Source: Rhodospirillales bacterium
GTDB lineage: Bacteria; Pseudomonadota; Alphaproteobacteria; Reyranellales; Reyranellaceae
Length of the DNA: 45,801 nt
Direction: 5' to 3'
Assembly: GCA_016185145.1 (NCBI GenBank)
Contig: JACPOB010000038.1
Coordinates: forward strand, 1-45,801
This document shows positions 19,148 through 27,331 of the stretch, piece by piece; position 1 is the stretch's first letter; each line of letters begins with the position of its first letter. The notes below the pieces were generated by a model. That model searched no databases. It worked only from the letters and a program-made list of their open reading frames with translations, and was not told the origin of the DNA. A program made the position numbers and the translations under genes.

Positions 19148-19351
19148 CTTAAAGCTACCTCCTTGAGGGTCCGGGCTTTCGCAGGAGGAATATGGGCGTG
19201 GGCCCATGGCGACCGGATGGCTGCTAAATTGAATGTTTGTATAGTTGGGGAACGTTGTTTTTGCGGGGAATTACAGGCAGATGCTGGCTCCAACCAACCT
19301 TCATCCCGAGCAATGCAAGGGACCTTTGACACCCTCACCAGCGAGCCTGCC
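19148..19351. promoter_or_regulatory. Divergent control region between degP and the two-component system
   Basis: About 200 bases, clearly more AT-rich than the flanks around 19225-19275. TATAGT (19240-19245) is a good -10 candidate for the plus strand, but no good -35 is at the right distance. I do not see a convincing response-regulator box. Confidence 0.35.
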
Positions 19352-20026
19352 GTGAAGATCCTCCTCGTCGAAGACGACAAGCAGACCGCCGACTACATCG
19401 CCAAGGGCCTGCGCGAGCATGGCCATGTCGTCGACCAGACCGACAACGGCCGCGACGGGCTCTACCTCGCCACCGGCGAGAAGTACGACGTCATGATCGT
19501 CGACCGCATGCTGCCCAGCATGGACGGCCTGTCGCTGGTCAAGGCGGCGCGCACGTCGAATGTGCGCACGCCGGTGCTGTTCCTCACCACCATGGGTGGC
19601 ATCGACGATCGCGTAGCCGGCCTCGATGCCGGCGGCGACGACTATCTCGTGAAGCCGTTCGCCTTCGCCGAGCTGCTGGCGCGCGTCGGCGCACTGGCGC
19701 GCCGGCCGCCGATCGTGGCGACGACGTCGCTGTCGGTCGGCGATCTCGAGATGGATCTCCTGGCGCGCACCGTGACGCGCGCCGGCAAGCGCATCGAGCT
19801 CCTGGCCCAGGAATTCAAGATCCTCGAATACCTGCTCCGCCACGCCGGCGAAGTGGTGACGCGCACCATGCTGCTGGAGAAGGTCTGGGACTTCCATTTC
19901 GATCCCAAGACCAACATCGTCGAGACCCACATCAGCCGCCTGCGCTCCAAGATCGACAAGGGCTTCGGCCGGCCGCTCCTCCATACCGTCAGAGGGGCTG
20001 GCTATGTCATCCGCGCGCCCGAGTAG
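19352..20026 (+). CDS. OmpR/PhoB-family response regulator
   Basis: 224-residue two-domain regulator. The receiver has the acidic pair D8/D9 (LLVEDD), the phosphorylation site D51 (VMIVDRMLP) and K101 (YLVKPFAFAEL). The C-terminal winged helix has LEYLLRHAGEVVTRTMLLEK and ETHISRLRSKIDK, with the family ending LHTVRGAGYVI. The sequence resembles the CopR/CusR/QseB subgroup. GTG 19352 gives the canonical start (MKILLVEDD); ATG 19313 would add 13 residues (MQGTFDTLTSEPA). The 3' end overlaps the sensor kinase gene by 23 bases. It probably regulates the divergent degP. Confidence 0.93.
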   Translation: MKILLVEDDKQTADYIAKGLREHGHVVDQTDNGRDGLYLATGEKYDVMIVDRMLPSMDGLSLVKAARTSNVRTPVLFLTTMGGIDDRVAGLDAGGDDYLVKPFAFAELLARVGALARRPPIVATTSLSVGDLEMDLLARTVTRAGKRIELLAQEFKILEYLLRHAGEVVTRTMLLEKVWDFHFDPKTNIVETHISRLRSKIDKGFGRPLLHTVRGAGYVIRAPE

Positions 20027-21398
20027 CACGCTCGGCCGCATCCTGCGGTCGGCGAGCTTCCGACTGACGCTGTTCTACGCCGCGTTGTTCATCGCCTCCG
20101 CCGGCGCCCTGTTCGCCACCGTCTACGTGACGGCGACGGCGGCGATGCAGACCGACATGGCGGCGGTGCTGCGCTCGGAGGCCTACCAGCTCGCCGAAGT
20201 CCACAGCCGTACCGGCCTCAACGGCCTCGCCCAGCAGATCGCGCGACGCATGAACTTCCGCACCCGCGGGCCGATCTTCTACCTGCTGCAGGCGCCCAAC
20301 GGCCGCGTCGTCGTCGGCAACCTGCCCGGCATGCCGCCGGTCAACGGCGTCGTCGACTTCGTGCCCAAGCCCGACACGCCGGCGCCGGACATCGACGGCG
20401 AGCAGACCAAGCTCACCGGCTTCGGCCTCACCCTGTCCGACGGCTCGTTCCTGCTGGTCGCCCAGGACGCCGCGCGCCTGGCCGACATGCAGCATGCCAT
20501 CGTGCGCGCCTTCGCCTGGGCGGGCGGGCTCACGCTGCTGCTCGCCATCGCCGGCGGCGCGGTGCTCGCCAATTCGTTCCTGCGCCGCATCGACACGATC
20601 ACGCGCACCAGCCGCGCCATCATGGAGGGCGACCTGTCGGCACGCATTCCCGTGCGCGGCACGCACGACGAGATCGACCAGCTCATCACCAGCCTCAACG
20701 CCATGCTGGGACGCATCCAGCAGCTCATGGACGGCCTGCGCCAGGTGTCGAGCGACATCGCCCACGATCTGCGCACGCCGCTCGGCCGGCTGCGCCAGCA
20801 TCTGGAGGATGCGCGGGAGCGGGCCAAGACCACGGCGGACTACGATGCCGCGACCGAAGCGGCGATCGCCGAAGCCGACGAGTTGCTGGAGACCTTTTCC
20901 GCCCTGCTGCGCATCGCCCAGGTGGAGGCCGGCGCCCAGCGGCGTGCCTTCGCCGAGCTCGATCTTTCCGCCCTCGCCCACAGCATCGGCGAGGCCTATG
21001 AGCCTGCCGCCGAGGATTCCGGTCACACGCTGGACATCAAGATCGAGGACGGCATCGCCTTCACCGGCGATCGCCAGCTCCTGGCGCAGATGATCTCGAA
21101 CCTGGTCGAGAACGCCTTGCGTCACACGCCCGACGGCTCGACCGTGGCGCTGGCGCTCCGTCGCGCCGACCGAGGCTTCGAGATCGAGGTGGCGGACAAC
21201 GGCCCGGGCATCCCCGAAGCGGAACGCGGCAGGGTGTTCGACCGCTTCTACCGCCTCGACCACAGCCGCTCGACCGCCGGCAGCGGCCTCGGCCTCGCGC
21301 TCGTCAAGGCGATCGCCGGCTTGCATGGCCTCACGATCGAGCTCACCGACCGCAAGCCCGGGCTGGCCGTCGTCGTGAGCGGCGCTGCCGCACGGTAG
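20004..21398 (+). CDS. Sensor histidine kinase
   Basis: 464-residue membrane kinase partner of the upstream regulator. The first membrane helix is about residues 21-43 (LTLFYAALFIASAGALFATV). A periplasmic sensor of about 120 residues follows, rich in Gly/Pro (MPPVNGVVDFVPKPDTPAPD). The second helix is about 171-190, then HAMP, then the H-box SSDIAHDLRTPL with H244. The ATPase domain carries N-box NLVENALRHTP, G1 ADNGPGIPE, F-box VFDRFYRLD and G2 GSGLGLALVKAI. The signal is unknown; linkage to degP suggests envelope stress. Its 3' end faces the patatin-like gene across a repeat remnant. Confidence 0.93.
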   Translation: MSSARPSSTLGRILRSASFRLTLFYAALFIASAGALFATVYVTATAAMQTDMAAVLRSEAYQLAEVHSRTGLNGLAQQIARRMNFRTRGPIFYLLQAPNGRVVVGNLPGMPPVNGVVDFVPKPDTPAPDIDGEQTKLTGFGLTLSDGSFLLVAQDAARLADMQHAIVRAFAWAGGLTLLLAIAGGAVLANSFLRRIDTITRTSRAIMEGDLSARIPVRGTHDEIDQLITSLNAMLGRIQQLMDGLRQVSSDIAHDLRTPLGRLRQHLEDARERAKTTADYDAATEAAIAEADELLETFSALLRIAQVEAGAQRRAFAELDLSALAHSIGEAYEPAAEDSGHTLDIKIEDGIAFTGDRQLLAQMISNLVENALRHTPDGSTVALALRRADRGFEIEVADNGPGIPEAERGRVFDRFYRLDHSRSTAGSGLGLALVKAIAGLHGLTIELTDRKPGLAVVVSGAAAR

Positions 21399-21405
21399 CC
21401 TTGCC

Positions 21406-21435
21406 GAAGCGCGGACCTCCAGGTCGGCGCTCCGC
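21406..21435. repeat. Degenerate half copy of the GCGGACCTCCAGG repeat
   Basis: CGAAGCGCGGACCTCCAGG followed by TCGGCGCTCCG. It matches the left arm of the copy at 34702-34725, and GCGGACCT/AGGTCGGC is nearly self-complementary. It sits in the 43-base convergent gap between the sensor kinase and patatin-like genes. Confidence 0.65.
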
Positions 21436-21441
21436 CGAACC

Positions 21442-23463
21442 TCAACCGATGCGCGGCTTTCGCTTGAACGGGTTGTGGCGTGCCATCCAGCTTGGCCGGC
21501 GCGCCGTCAACGCCCAGCACTCCCGATCGTCGACCCGGCCCGACCACAGGAGCTTCGGCGTCCTGGCGAGCTCGGCCAAAGCATCCCCGATCTGCGGCTT
21601 CTCCAGAGGGATCGACTGATCGAGCCCGTCGAGGGTCCTGTAGACGAAAGTCGACGCCTTCATTTCCGCCAGCACGGCCCGCGCTTCGGCGCTGTACGAC
21701 ATCCCGGGCTCGAACTGATCGCGGCGGATCAGATCGGCTTCGATCGGCCGATGGACGGCCAGCATGAAACGCTCCTTGCAGAACCACCACGCCACCGGCA
21801 GCAGACGCCACCACCACCACTCCCCTTTCGCCGGCGTGATCAGGACATAGCCGGTACGCTGCTTGATGCGCCTTTCGATCTCGGCCAGGCGAGCTTCGTC
21901 GATGCGTGGCCAGACCGGTATCGGCACCTCCAGCGCAGCCGTGCCGACAAGTGGAATGATGGGGCAATAGTATTTTCCGCTACGGTCGGGAAAGCGGAAG
22001 CGCTCCCTGACGCCGAGCGGCCAGTTCTTGACGAACGAATGGTCCTCGACCACGGAGAAGACGTTCTTCAGAAACTTCTGACAGTTGCGCCGGCCGAGTT
22101 GATAATCGTGAGCGCGGAACGATTCGTCGAGGAAGCCGCCGAAGCCGCCCAGCAATCCGGTTGCGATGGCGTAATGCTCATCCTTGGCGTCGGGATCGTT
22201 CGTGAGCTGCCGGGACGGCGCGACCATCCATCGGCTGTAGATGGTATTGTCCAATGCTGCGGCCAGCTCATCGGGCTTGAAGCGTACCTGGTTCTTGAGC
22301 ATGGGAAACATCGCCAGCGCGACATCGACGATCGACGCTTCGACCGGGTCCTTGAGCGGGAAGATCGGCGGCTCCGGGAACGGATCGATCATCACGACCG
22401 CGCCCGTCACCAGAGCCTCGTTGCGTTCGTTGCGGTCCTTGCCGTCGGGGATGATCGCCCGGCGGACGTACTCGAAGGGCTCGTTGTCGATCAGCCCCCC
22501 GTCGACGCTCATGAAACCGAACGCGCCCTTCTCTTCGACCGCCGCTGGAAAACTGGGGCCAAATATCTTTCCGTTCACGCCAAGCCCCGGCCATGCCCGG
22601 TTACGGTACTGGGCGACATCGCTCTTGATGTGGCGTGCCGCAAGGCCGAGGGGAAAGGCGGCCGATGCCAGCGCCGTCCGGCCGTACCGCTGCCACTGCT
22701 CGTCCGAATCGCGCTTTTTGCCCGCCTGCGGCACGGTCTCGACGTGCAGTCGATCGAAGGTGTCGCCACACAGCCAGCTGTTCTCGCCGCCGTGCGTGCC
22801 GATGCCGTCGATCACGTAGTGCGCGCGATCGCCGTGGCTCATCATGTAATGCCCCCCGACCGCCCCGGCCCCATCAAAGCCAACGCTGTAAGGCACACCG
22901 CGCATGTTCGAGAGCGTGAGATAGAGATGAAAACGTTCCGCGAAGTAGGGCAACGGGTCGCCGCCATAGGCGGGCCCCGGCCGGGAGCCAACCTCGGGCT
23001 CGGGTAGCTCGAGCGCCTCGTCGGTCAGGTCGTCGAGGATCCGTGCGTTCAGGATCGACTGCGGCCATGTCCCGGCTTTGAGATCGTTGGTCGAGAGCAG
23101 ATCCGGCCTACCGCCTCCGGGCGACGCCATGTCCGGCATCGTCACCCACGCCCTGTAGAGGGCCGGCAAGACGCACCTGAACGGCTGCTTGTCCTTCTTG
23201 GGCTCGGCGACCTTCTCCGGGCGCACGCCACCCGCGACGGCGGCCGCGGCCAGCGCCGCCGTTATGGATCCAGCCGAGGCACCGGCAGCGGCTCGGATGC
23301 AGACCGCGTGGTCGGGCACCGTATCGGGGGCTTCATCCTTGGCGAGCTGCCACTCGTGCAGCGCCTGGAACAGAAAGTCGACGACGCCGGCGGAGTATGC
23401 GCCGGCCGAGATCGCACCGGCCATGGCAAGGCCGATCTCGAACACGTCCTTCTTGTCAGCCAT
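21442..23463 (-). CDS. Patatin-like phospholipase-domain protein
   Basis: 673-residue predicted serine lipid hydrolase. The catalytic dyad is visible: S63 in the nucleophile elbow GASAGS and D321 in VDGG. The oxyanion-hole loop that usually reads GGGxRG is instead an Ala/Gly-rich LAMAGAISAGAYSAG (about 12-26). Large insertions lie between the catalytic elements. The C-terminal 350 residues have no domain I can name; a Trp-rich hydrophobic stretch EWWWWRLLPVAWWF (about 560-573) may touch the membrane. ATG 23463 follows GGGAGGGGG. It is divergent from the lactonase gene with 82 bases between starts. The patatin assignment is firm; substrate and location are unknown. Confidence 0.85.
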   Translation of the reverse strand: MADKKDVFEIGLAMAGAISAGAYSAGVVDFLFQALHEWQLAKDEAPDTVPDHAVCIRAAAGASAGSITAALAAAAVAGGVRPEKVAEPKKDKQPFRCVLPALYRAWVTMPDMASPGGGRPDLLSTNDLKAGTWPQSILNARILDDLTDEALELPEPEVGSRPGPAYGGDPLPYFAERFHLYLTLSNMRGVPYSVGFDGAGAVGGHYMMSHGDRAHYVIDGIGTHGGENSWLCGDTFDRLHVETVPQAGKKRDSDEQWQRYGRTALASAAFPLGLAARHIKSDVAQYRNRAWPGLGVNGKIFGPSFPAAVEEKGAFGFMSVDGGLIDNEPFEYVRRAIIPDGKDRNERNEALVTGAVVMIDPFPEPPIFPLKDPVEASIVDVALAMFPMLKNQVRFKPDELAAALDNTIYSRWMVAPSRQLTNDPDAKDEHYAIATGLLGGFGGFLDESFRAHDYQLGRRNCQKFLKNVFSVVEDHSFVKNWPLGVRERFRFPDRSGKYYCPIIPLVGTAALEVPIPVWPRIDEARLAEIERRIKQRTGYVLITPAKGEWWWWRLLPVAWWFCKERFMLAVHRPIEADLIRRDQFEPGMSYSAEARAVLAEMKASTFVYRTLDGLDQSIPLEKPQIGDALAELARTPKLLWSGRVDDRECWALTARRPSWMARHNPFKRKPRIG

Positions 23464-23545
23464 GTCCCCCTCCCGCTGCATGGATTGCCTCGAGCGTCCG
23501 CCAAGGCGACACTGCGAACCCACTGCAACACTGACGACTGGTCCG

Positions 23546-24625
23546 ATGAGAAAACCAACGCGCGCCCGCCCCCTGCTCGCCTATGTCGGCAGCTACACCA
23601 CGCCCGAGCGGCACGGCGAGGGAGACGGCATCAACGTCTATCGCGTCGACCGCCGCACCGGCGCCTTCACGCACCTGCAGCACCTGGGCGGTCTGGAGAA
23701 TCCGTCGTTCCTCGCCATCAACGCGGCCGGAACGCGCCTTTATTCGGTCCACGGCGATCGCAGCGAGATCAATTCCTTCACCGTCGATCCCGGCACCGGC
23801 CAGCTCGCGCCGCTCAATCGTCAGCCGACCGGCGGCTACAACCCCGTCCATCTCGCCTTCGACGCGACCGGCCGCTTCCTCGCCGTGTGCAACTACGGCA
23901 CCGATTCGCTCGCCGTCTTCCCGCTCGCCGACGACGGCAGCCTGCTGCCCTACCGCACGCTCACCACGGTGACGGGCACGCTCGGCCCCCATCGCATCCA
24001 GCAGCGCACCATGTGCGTTCACCACATCCCGCTCGACGCGCAGGGTCGCTTCTTCTACGTGCCGTGCAAGGGCTCCGACGCCGTCGTCGCCTACCGCCTG
24101 GACACGAAGCGGAAGATCCTGGTCGAGGCGGCGCGCGTGACGGCGCGTCCGGGCGCCGCGCCCCGGCACATCGATTTCCATCCCGCCAAGGCGCTGGCCT
24201 ACGTCATCAACGAGCTCGATTCGACCATAACCACCTACCGCCAGGATCGGCAGACCGGCGCGCTGACGCCGCTGCAGACGATCCCGGCCACGCCGTCGGA
24301 GTTCACCGGCTACAGCACGGGTGCCGAGATCCGGGTCGATCGCGCCGGGCGCAACGTCTACGTCTCCAATCGCGGCCATGACAGCATCGGCGTGTTCGGC
24401 ATCGATCGCGCCAAGGGCACGCTCGCGCCTCGGCAGTGGGTGCCGACCCATGGGCGCACGCCGCGCTTCTTCGCCTTCGATCCCGATCAGCGCTTCCTCT
24501 ATGTCGCCAACCAGGACAGCCGCTCGATCGTCGGCTACCGGGTCGGCCGCGACGGCCGGCTGGCGGCGACCCGCATCCGGGTCAAGGTCGGCAGCCCGGC
24601 CTGCATCGTCTTCTCGCCGGGCTGA
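23546..24625 (+). CDS. Lactonase family protein (6-phosphogluconolactonase-type beta-propeller)
   Basis: 359-residue seven-bladed propeller of the YbhE/Pgl-like lactonase family. Characteristic pieces are LLAYVGSYTTPERHGEG at the N-terminus, repeated blade motifs (GGLENPSFLAINAAGTRLYS, GGYNPVHLAFDATGRFLAV, GAAPRHIDFHPAKALAYV, RTPRFFAFDPDQRFLYVANQ) and the closing GSPACIVFSPG. Members hydrolyse 6-phosphogluconolactone or other lactones; no other pentose-phosphate gene is near. ATG 23546 is the last Met before the conserved start. There is no clear signal peptide, so it is probably cytoplasmic. Confidence 0.87.
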   Translation: MRKPTRARPLLAYVGSYTTPERHGEGDGINVYRVDRRTGAFTHLQHLGGLENPSFLAINAAGTRLYSVHGDRSEINSFTVDPGTGQLAPLNRQPTGGYNPVHLAFDATGRFLAVCNYGTDSLAVFPLADDGSLLPYRTLTTVTGTLGPHRIQQRTMCVHHIPLDAQGRFFYVPCKGSDAVVAYRLDTKRKILVEAARVTARPGAAPRHIDFHPAKALAYVINELDSTITTYRQDRQTGALTPLQTIPATPSEFTGYSTGAEIRVDRAGRNVYVSNRGHDSIGVFGIDRAKGTLAPRQWVPTHGRTPRFFAFDPDQRFLYVANQDSRSIVGYRVGRDGRLAATRIRVKVGSPACIVFSPG

Positions 24626-24656
24626 TCCATGGGAAAAGGGCGCAAGGTGATGATCG

Positions 24657-25040
24657 TCATCTCCCTTCCTGACGACAGATCGCCGCTCTCACGATCCGGT
24701 TCGCCTGCTCCGTGCCCTGCTCCAGCTCGACCAGGAGATCGGTGATCGATGCGCCGCGATGGAGCCTGCGCCGCGATTGCTCATTGACCCGCGCCAACGC
24801 GCCCAGCTCGGCTTCCATGTCGCCCGATACGTCGTCCAGGCCGTCGGCCGCGGCGTCTGAATAGGCCCGTTCGGCCCTTTCGAGGTTCACGGCCAGCCGG
24901 CTCCTGACGGTCTCGGGCGCGCTCTGCGAGCATTGATCGACGCCGGCAAGCGCCAGCAGGTAATTTTCCAGGATGGGATCGACACGCTCCTCCTTGGAGA
25001 CAGGCGTCACGTCGATCCCCCCGATGCTCGTTACACACAT
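24657..25040 (-). CDS. Hypothetical protein
   Basis: 127 residues from ATG 25040, starting MCVTSIGGIDVTPVSKEER. It is rich in Glu/Arg/Ala and largely helical in appearance (SAPETVRSRLAVNLERAERA, DMEAELGALARVNEQSRRRL), with a C-terminal Cys. I recognise no domain, signal peptide or membrane helix. Upstream frame to 25166 is probably not translated. It is divergent from the Crp/Fnr gene across 126 bases, so it may be a target of that regulator (inference). Confidence 0.5.
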   Translation of the reverse strand: MCVTSIGGIDVTPVSKEERVDPILENYLLALAGVDQCSQSAPETVRSRLAVNLERAERAYSDAAADGLDDVSGDMEAELGALARVNEQSRRRLHRGASITDLLVELEQGTEQANRIVRAAICRQEGR

Positions 25041-25166
25041 GGCACGATTCTGCCCGAGCGGTTGTCGCGCTCTGTGGTATTTCTCACATTGCGTCAGACG
25101 ATCAGCGAAATTGACTTGCTTACAAGTAGTTGAACCGGCCGGCCGCCATGTCATGCTGCAGCGCAC

Positions 25167-25844
25167 ATGAGCGACGAGACCCCGCTTCGCAGCATCTCCC
25201 TCTTCGACGACCTGTCGGACGCCGAGCTATCCGCAGTCACGGCATCGTGCGCCATCCGGACGTTCGAAAAGCAGGCTCAGATTCTGGGTGAGCAGGAACC
25301 GACGACGGACGTCTTCTTCATACTGTCCGGCACCGTTCGTTCCACCAGCTACATGTCGGCGGGACGCGAGGTGATCTTCAACGAAATCGAGGCTGGCGAG
25401 ATCTTCGGCGAGTTCTCGGCCGTCGATGGCCTGCCCCGCGCTTCTTCATGCGTCGCGATAACCGACTGCCGCGTCGCCCGCATGACCCGCGAGAAGTTCC
25501 TGCAGATGCTCGAGCGCAACGGCAAGATCGCCGTGCGCCTGATCGAGCTTCTGGTCACGAAGAACCGGTCGATGTCGGAGCGCGTGTTCGAGGTGAGCGC
25601 GCTTGCCGTACGCGAGCGGGTGCGCCGCGAGCTGCTGCGGCTGGCCAAGGACGGCGAGGAGTTCCGCAACGGCATCGTGATCAGGCCGGCGCCCACGCAC
25701 TACGAGATCGCCGCCCGCATCGGCTCGCACCGCGAAGCCGTGACCCGCGAGTTCAATCGCCTCGAGGCCGACGGCATCGTCGAGGTCCGCCGGCGACAAT
25801 TGCGGATCGTCGACATCAAGCGGCTGCAGGAGGGCGAGGAGTAG
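25167..25844 (+). CDS. Crp/Fnr-family transcriptional regulator
   Basis: 225-residue regulator with an N-terminal cyclic-nucleotide-binding-type beta-roll (GEQEPTTDVFFILSGTVRST, EAGEIFGEFSAVDGLPRASS, about 40-95), a dimerisation helix and a C-terminal Crp-type helix-turn-helix (PTHYEIAARIGSHREAVTREFNRLEADGIV). The FGEFSAVDGxPRxxS phosphate-binding cassette resembles cAMP-binding members. There is no N-terminal cysteine cluster, so an Fnr-type iron-sulfur sensor is unlikely. It is followed by a long palindrome and the sulfhydrylase gene. Confidence 0.9.
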   Translation: MSDETPLRSISLFDDLSDAELSAVTASCAIRTFEKQAQILGEQEPTTDVFFILSGTVRSTSYMSAGREVIFNEIEAGEIFGEFSAVDGLPRASSCVAITDCRVARMTREKFLQMLERNGKIAVRLIELLVTKNRSMSERVFEVSALAVRERVRRELLRLAKDGEEFRNGIVIRPAPTHYEIAARIGSHREAVTREFNRLEADGIVEVRRRQLRIVDIKRLQEGEE

Positions 25845-25854
25845 CTACAGAACC

Positions 25855-25962
25855 ACCTCACCCTGAGGAGCGTCGCGCAGCGACGCGTCTCGAAGGGTGG
25901 GCCATAGTCGTGCTGTTGCCCACCCTTCGAGACGGCCGCTTCGCGGCCTCCTCAGGTGAGGT
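25855..25962. repeat. Long palindromic repeat of a second family
   Basis: Outer arms ACCTCACCCTGAGGAG (25855-25870) and CTCCTCAGGTGAGGT (25948-25962) and perfect inner arms of 17 bases, CGTCTCGAAGGGTGGGC (25886-25902) with GCCCACCCTTCGAGACG (25918-25934). The CCTGAGGAG and CTCGAAGGGTGGGC motifs resemble a dispersed repeat I remember from several alphaproteobacterial genomes. It sits between the Crp/Fnr and sulfhydrylase genes. Confidence 0.85.
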
Positions 25963-26041
25963 CGTTTTGGTCCTGGCGCACCTGTTTGACGCCTCCCGCG
26001 AGCTGTGGTCGGAATGCCGGTCTTCCAGCATGGAGCGTCAA

Positions 26042-27331
26042 GTGAGCGACAGGACCTACGGCTTCGAGACCTTGTCCGTGCATGCCGGCGCCGCCCCCGA
26101 TCCGGCGACGGGCGCGCGGGCGCTGCCGATCTATCAGACCACGGCTTACGTCTTCGAGGATGCCGACCAGGCTGCCGCGCTGTTCAACCTGCAAACCGTG
26201 GGCTTCATCTACTCGCGGCTCACCAACCCGACCAACGCCGCCCTCGAGGCCAGGCTCGCCACGTTGGAAGGCGGCCGTGGCTGCACGGTCACGTCGTCGG
26301 GCCATGCCGCGCAGGTGCTGGCGCTCTTTCCGCTGATGTCGCCCGGCGCGGAGATCGTCGCCTCCTCGCGTCTCTATGGCGGCTCGTTGCAGCAGATGCG
26401 CAACACCTATCCGAAGTTCGGCTGGGCGGCGAAGGTCGTCGACGCCGACGATCCGGAGAATTTCAAGCGCGCCGTCACGCCCAACACGAAAGCCTTCTTC
26501 ATCGAAAGCCTGGCCAATCCCGGCGGCGTCATCAGCGACATCGAGGCCATCGCCCGCATCGCCGAGGACGCCGGCGTGCCGCTCCTGGTCGACAACACGC
26601 TGGCCACGCCGTGGCTGTGCAAGCCGATCGACTACGGCGCCACGCTGATCGTGCATTCGACGACCAAGTTCCTGAGCGGAACCGGCACCTCGATGGGCGG
26701 CGCGGTCGTCGATTCGGGCAAGTTCGACTGGGCCAGGAGCGGCAAGTTCCCGAGCCTCGCCGGTCCGGAGCCGGCCTATCACGGCCTCAACTTCTTCGAG
26801 AGCTTCGGCGACATGGCCTATACCTTCCACAGCCACGCCGTGGGCCTGCGCGACCTCGGTCCCAGCCAGGCGCCGTTCAACGCCTGGCTCACCATGCTGG
26901 GCATAGAGACCCTGGGTTTGCGCATGGAGCGCCACTGCGCCAACGCCCAGAAGGTCGCGGAATATCTCGCCAGGCACCCGGCGGTGGCCTGGGTCAACTA
27001 CGCCGGCCTGCCCGACAACAAGTACCACCAGCTCGCCAAAAAATACCTGCCCAAGGGCGCGGGCTCGATCTTCACCTTCGGTGTCAAGGGCGGCTACGAC
27101 GTCGGCATCAAGGTGGTCGACAGCGTCGAGCTGTTTTCCCACCTCGCCAATATCGGTGATGCCAAGAGCCTGATCATCCATCCAGCCTCGACCACCCATC
27201 GCCAGCTCTCCGACGAGCAGCGGGTCGCCGCCGGCGCCGGGCCCGACGTGCTTCGCCTGTCGATAGGGATCGAAACGGTGGACGACATCATCGCCGATCT
27301 GGAGCAGGCTCTCGAGAAGGCAACCTCCTGA
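26042..27331 (+). CDS. O-acetylhomoserine sulfhydrylase-like PLP enzyme
   Basis: 429-residue Cys/Met-metabolism PLP enzyme. The N-terminus YGFETLSVHAGAAPDPATGA is typical of O-acetylhomoserine aminocarboxypropyltransferase. The PLP lysine is K209 in HSTTKFLSGTG, with SSGHAAQ, YSRLTNPTN and VDNTLATPWLCKP also conserved. In methionine synthesis such enzymes place sulfide on O-acetylhomoserine. GTG 26042 is preferred because GGAG precedes it by six bases; ATG 26030 in the same frame adds four residues. The stop codon shares its last base with the ATG of the first Rieske oxygenase (TGATG), so it is coupled to an oxygenase pair, which is unusual for a purely biosynthetic enzyme. I found no SAM riboswitch upstream. 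Confidence 0.9.
   Translation: MSDRTYGFETLSVHAGAAPDPATGARALPIYQTTAYVFEDADQAAALFNLQTVGFIYSRLTNPTNAALEARLATLEGGRGCTVTSSGHAAQVLALFPLMSPGAEIVASSRLYGGSLQQMRNTYPKFGWAAKVVDADDPENFKRAVTPNTKAFFIESLANPGGVISDIEAIARIAEDAGVPLLVDNTLATPWLCKPIDYGATLIVHSTTKFLSGTGTSMGGAVVDSGKFDWARSGKFPSLAGPEPAYHGLNFFESFGDMAYTFHSHAVGLRDLGPSQAPFNAWLTMLGIETLGLRMERHCANAQKVAEYLARHPAVAWVNYAGLPDNKYHQLAKKYLPKGAGSIFTFGVKGGYDVGIKVVDSVELFSHLANIGDAKSLIIHPASTTHRQLSDEQRVAAGAGPDVLRLSIGIETVDDIIADLEQALEKATS

Noticed and set aside
25963..26041. SAM riboswitch before the sulfhydrylase-like gene
   Set aside because: Such genes in alphaproteobacteria can have SAM-II elements, but I find no matching pseudoknot sequence in the leader.
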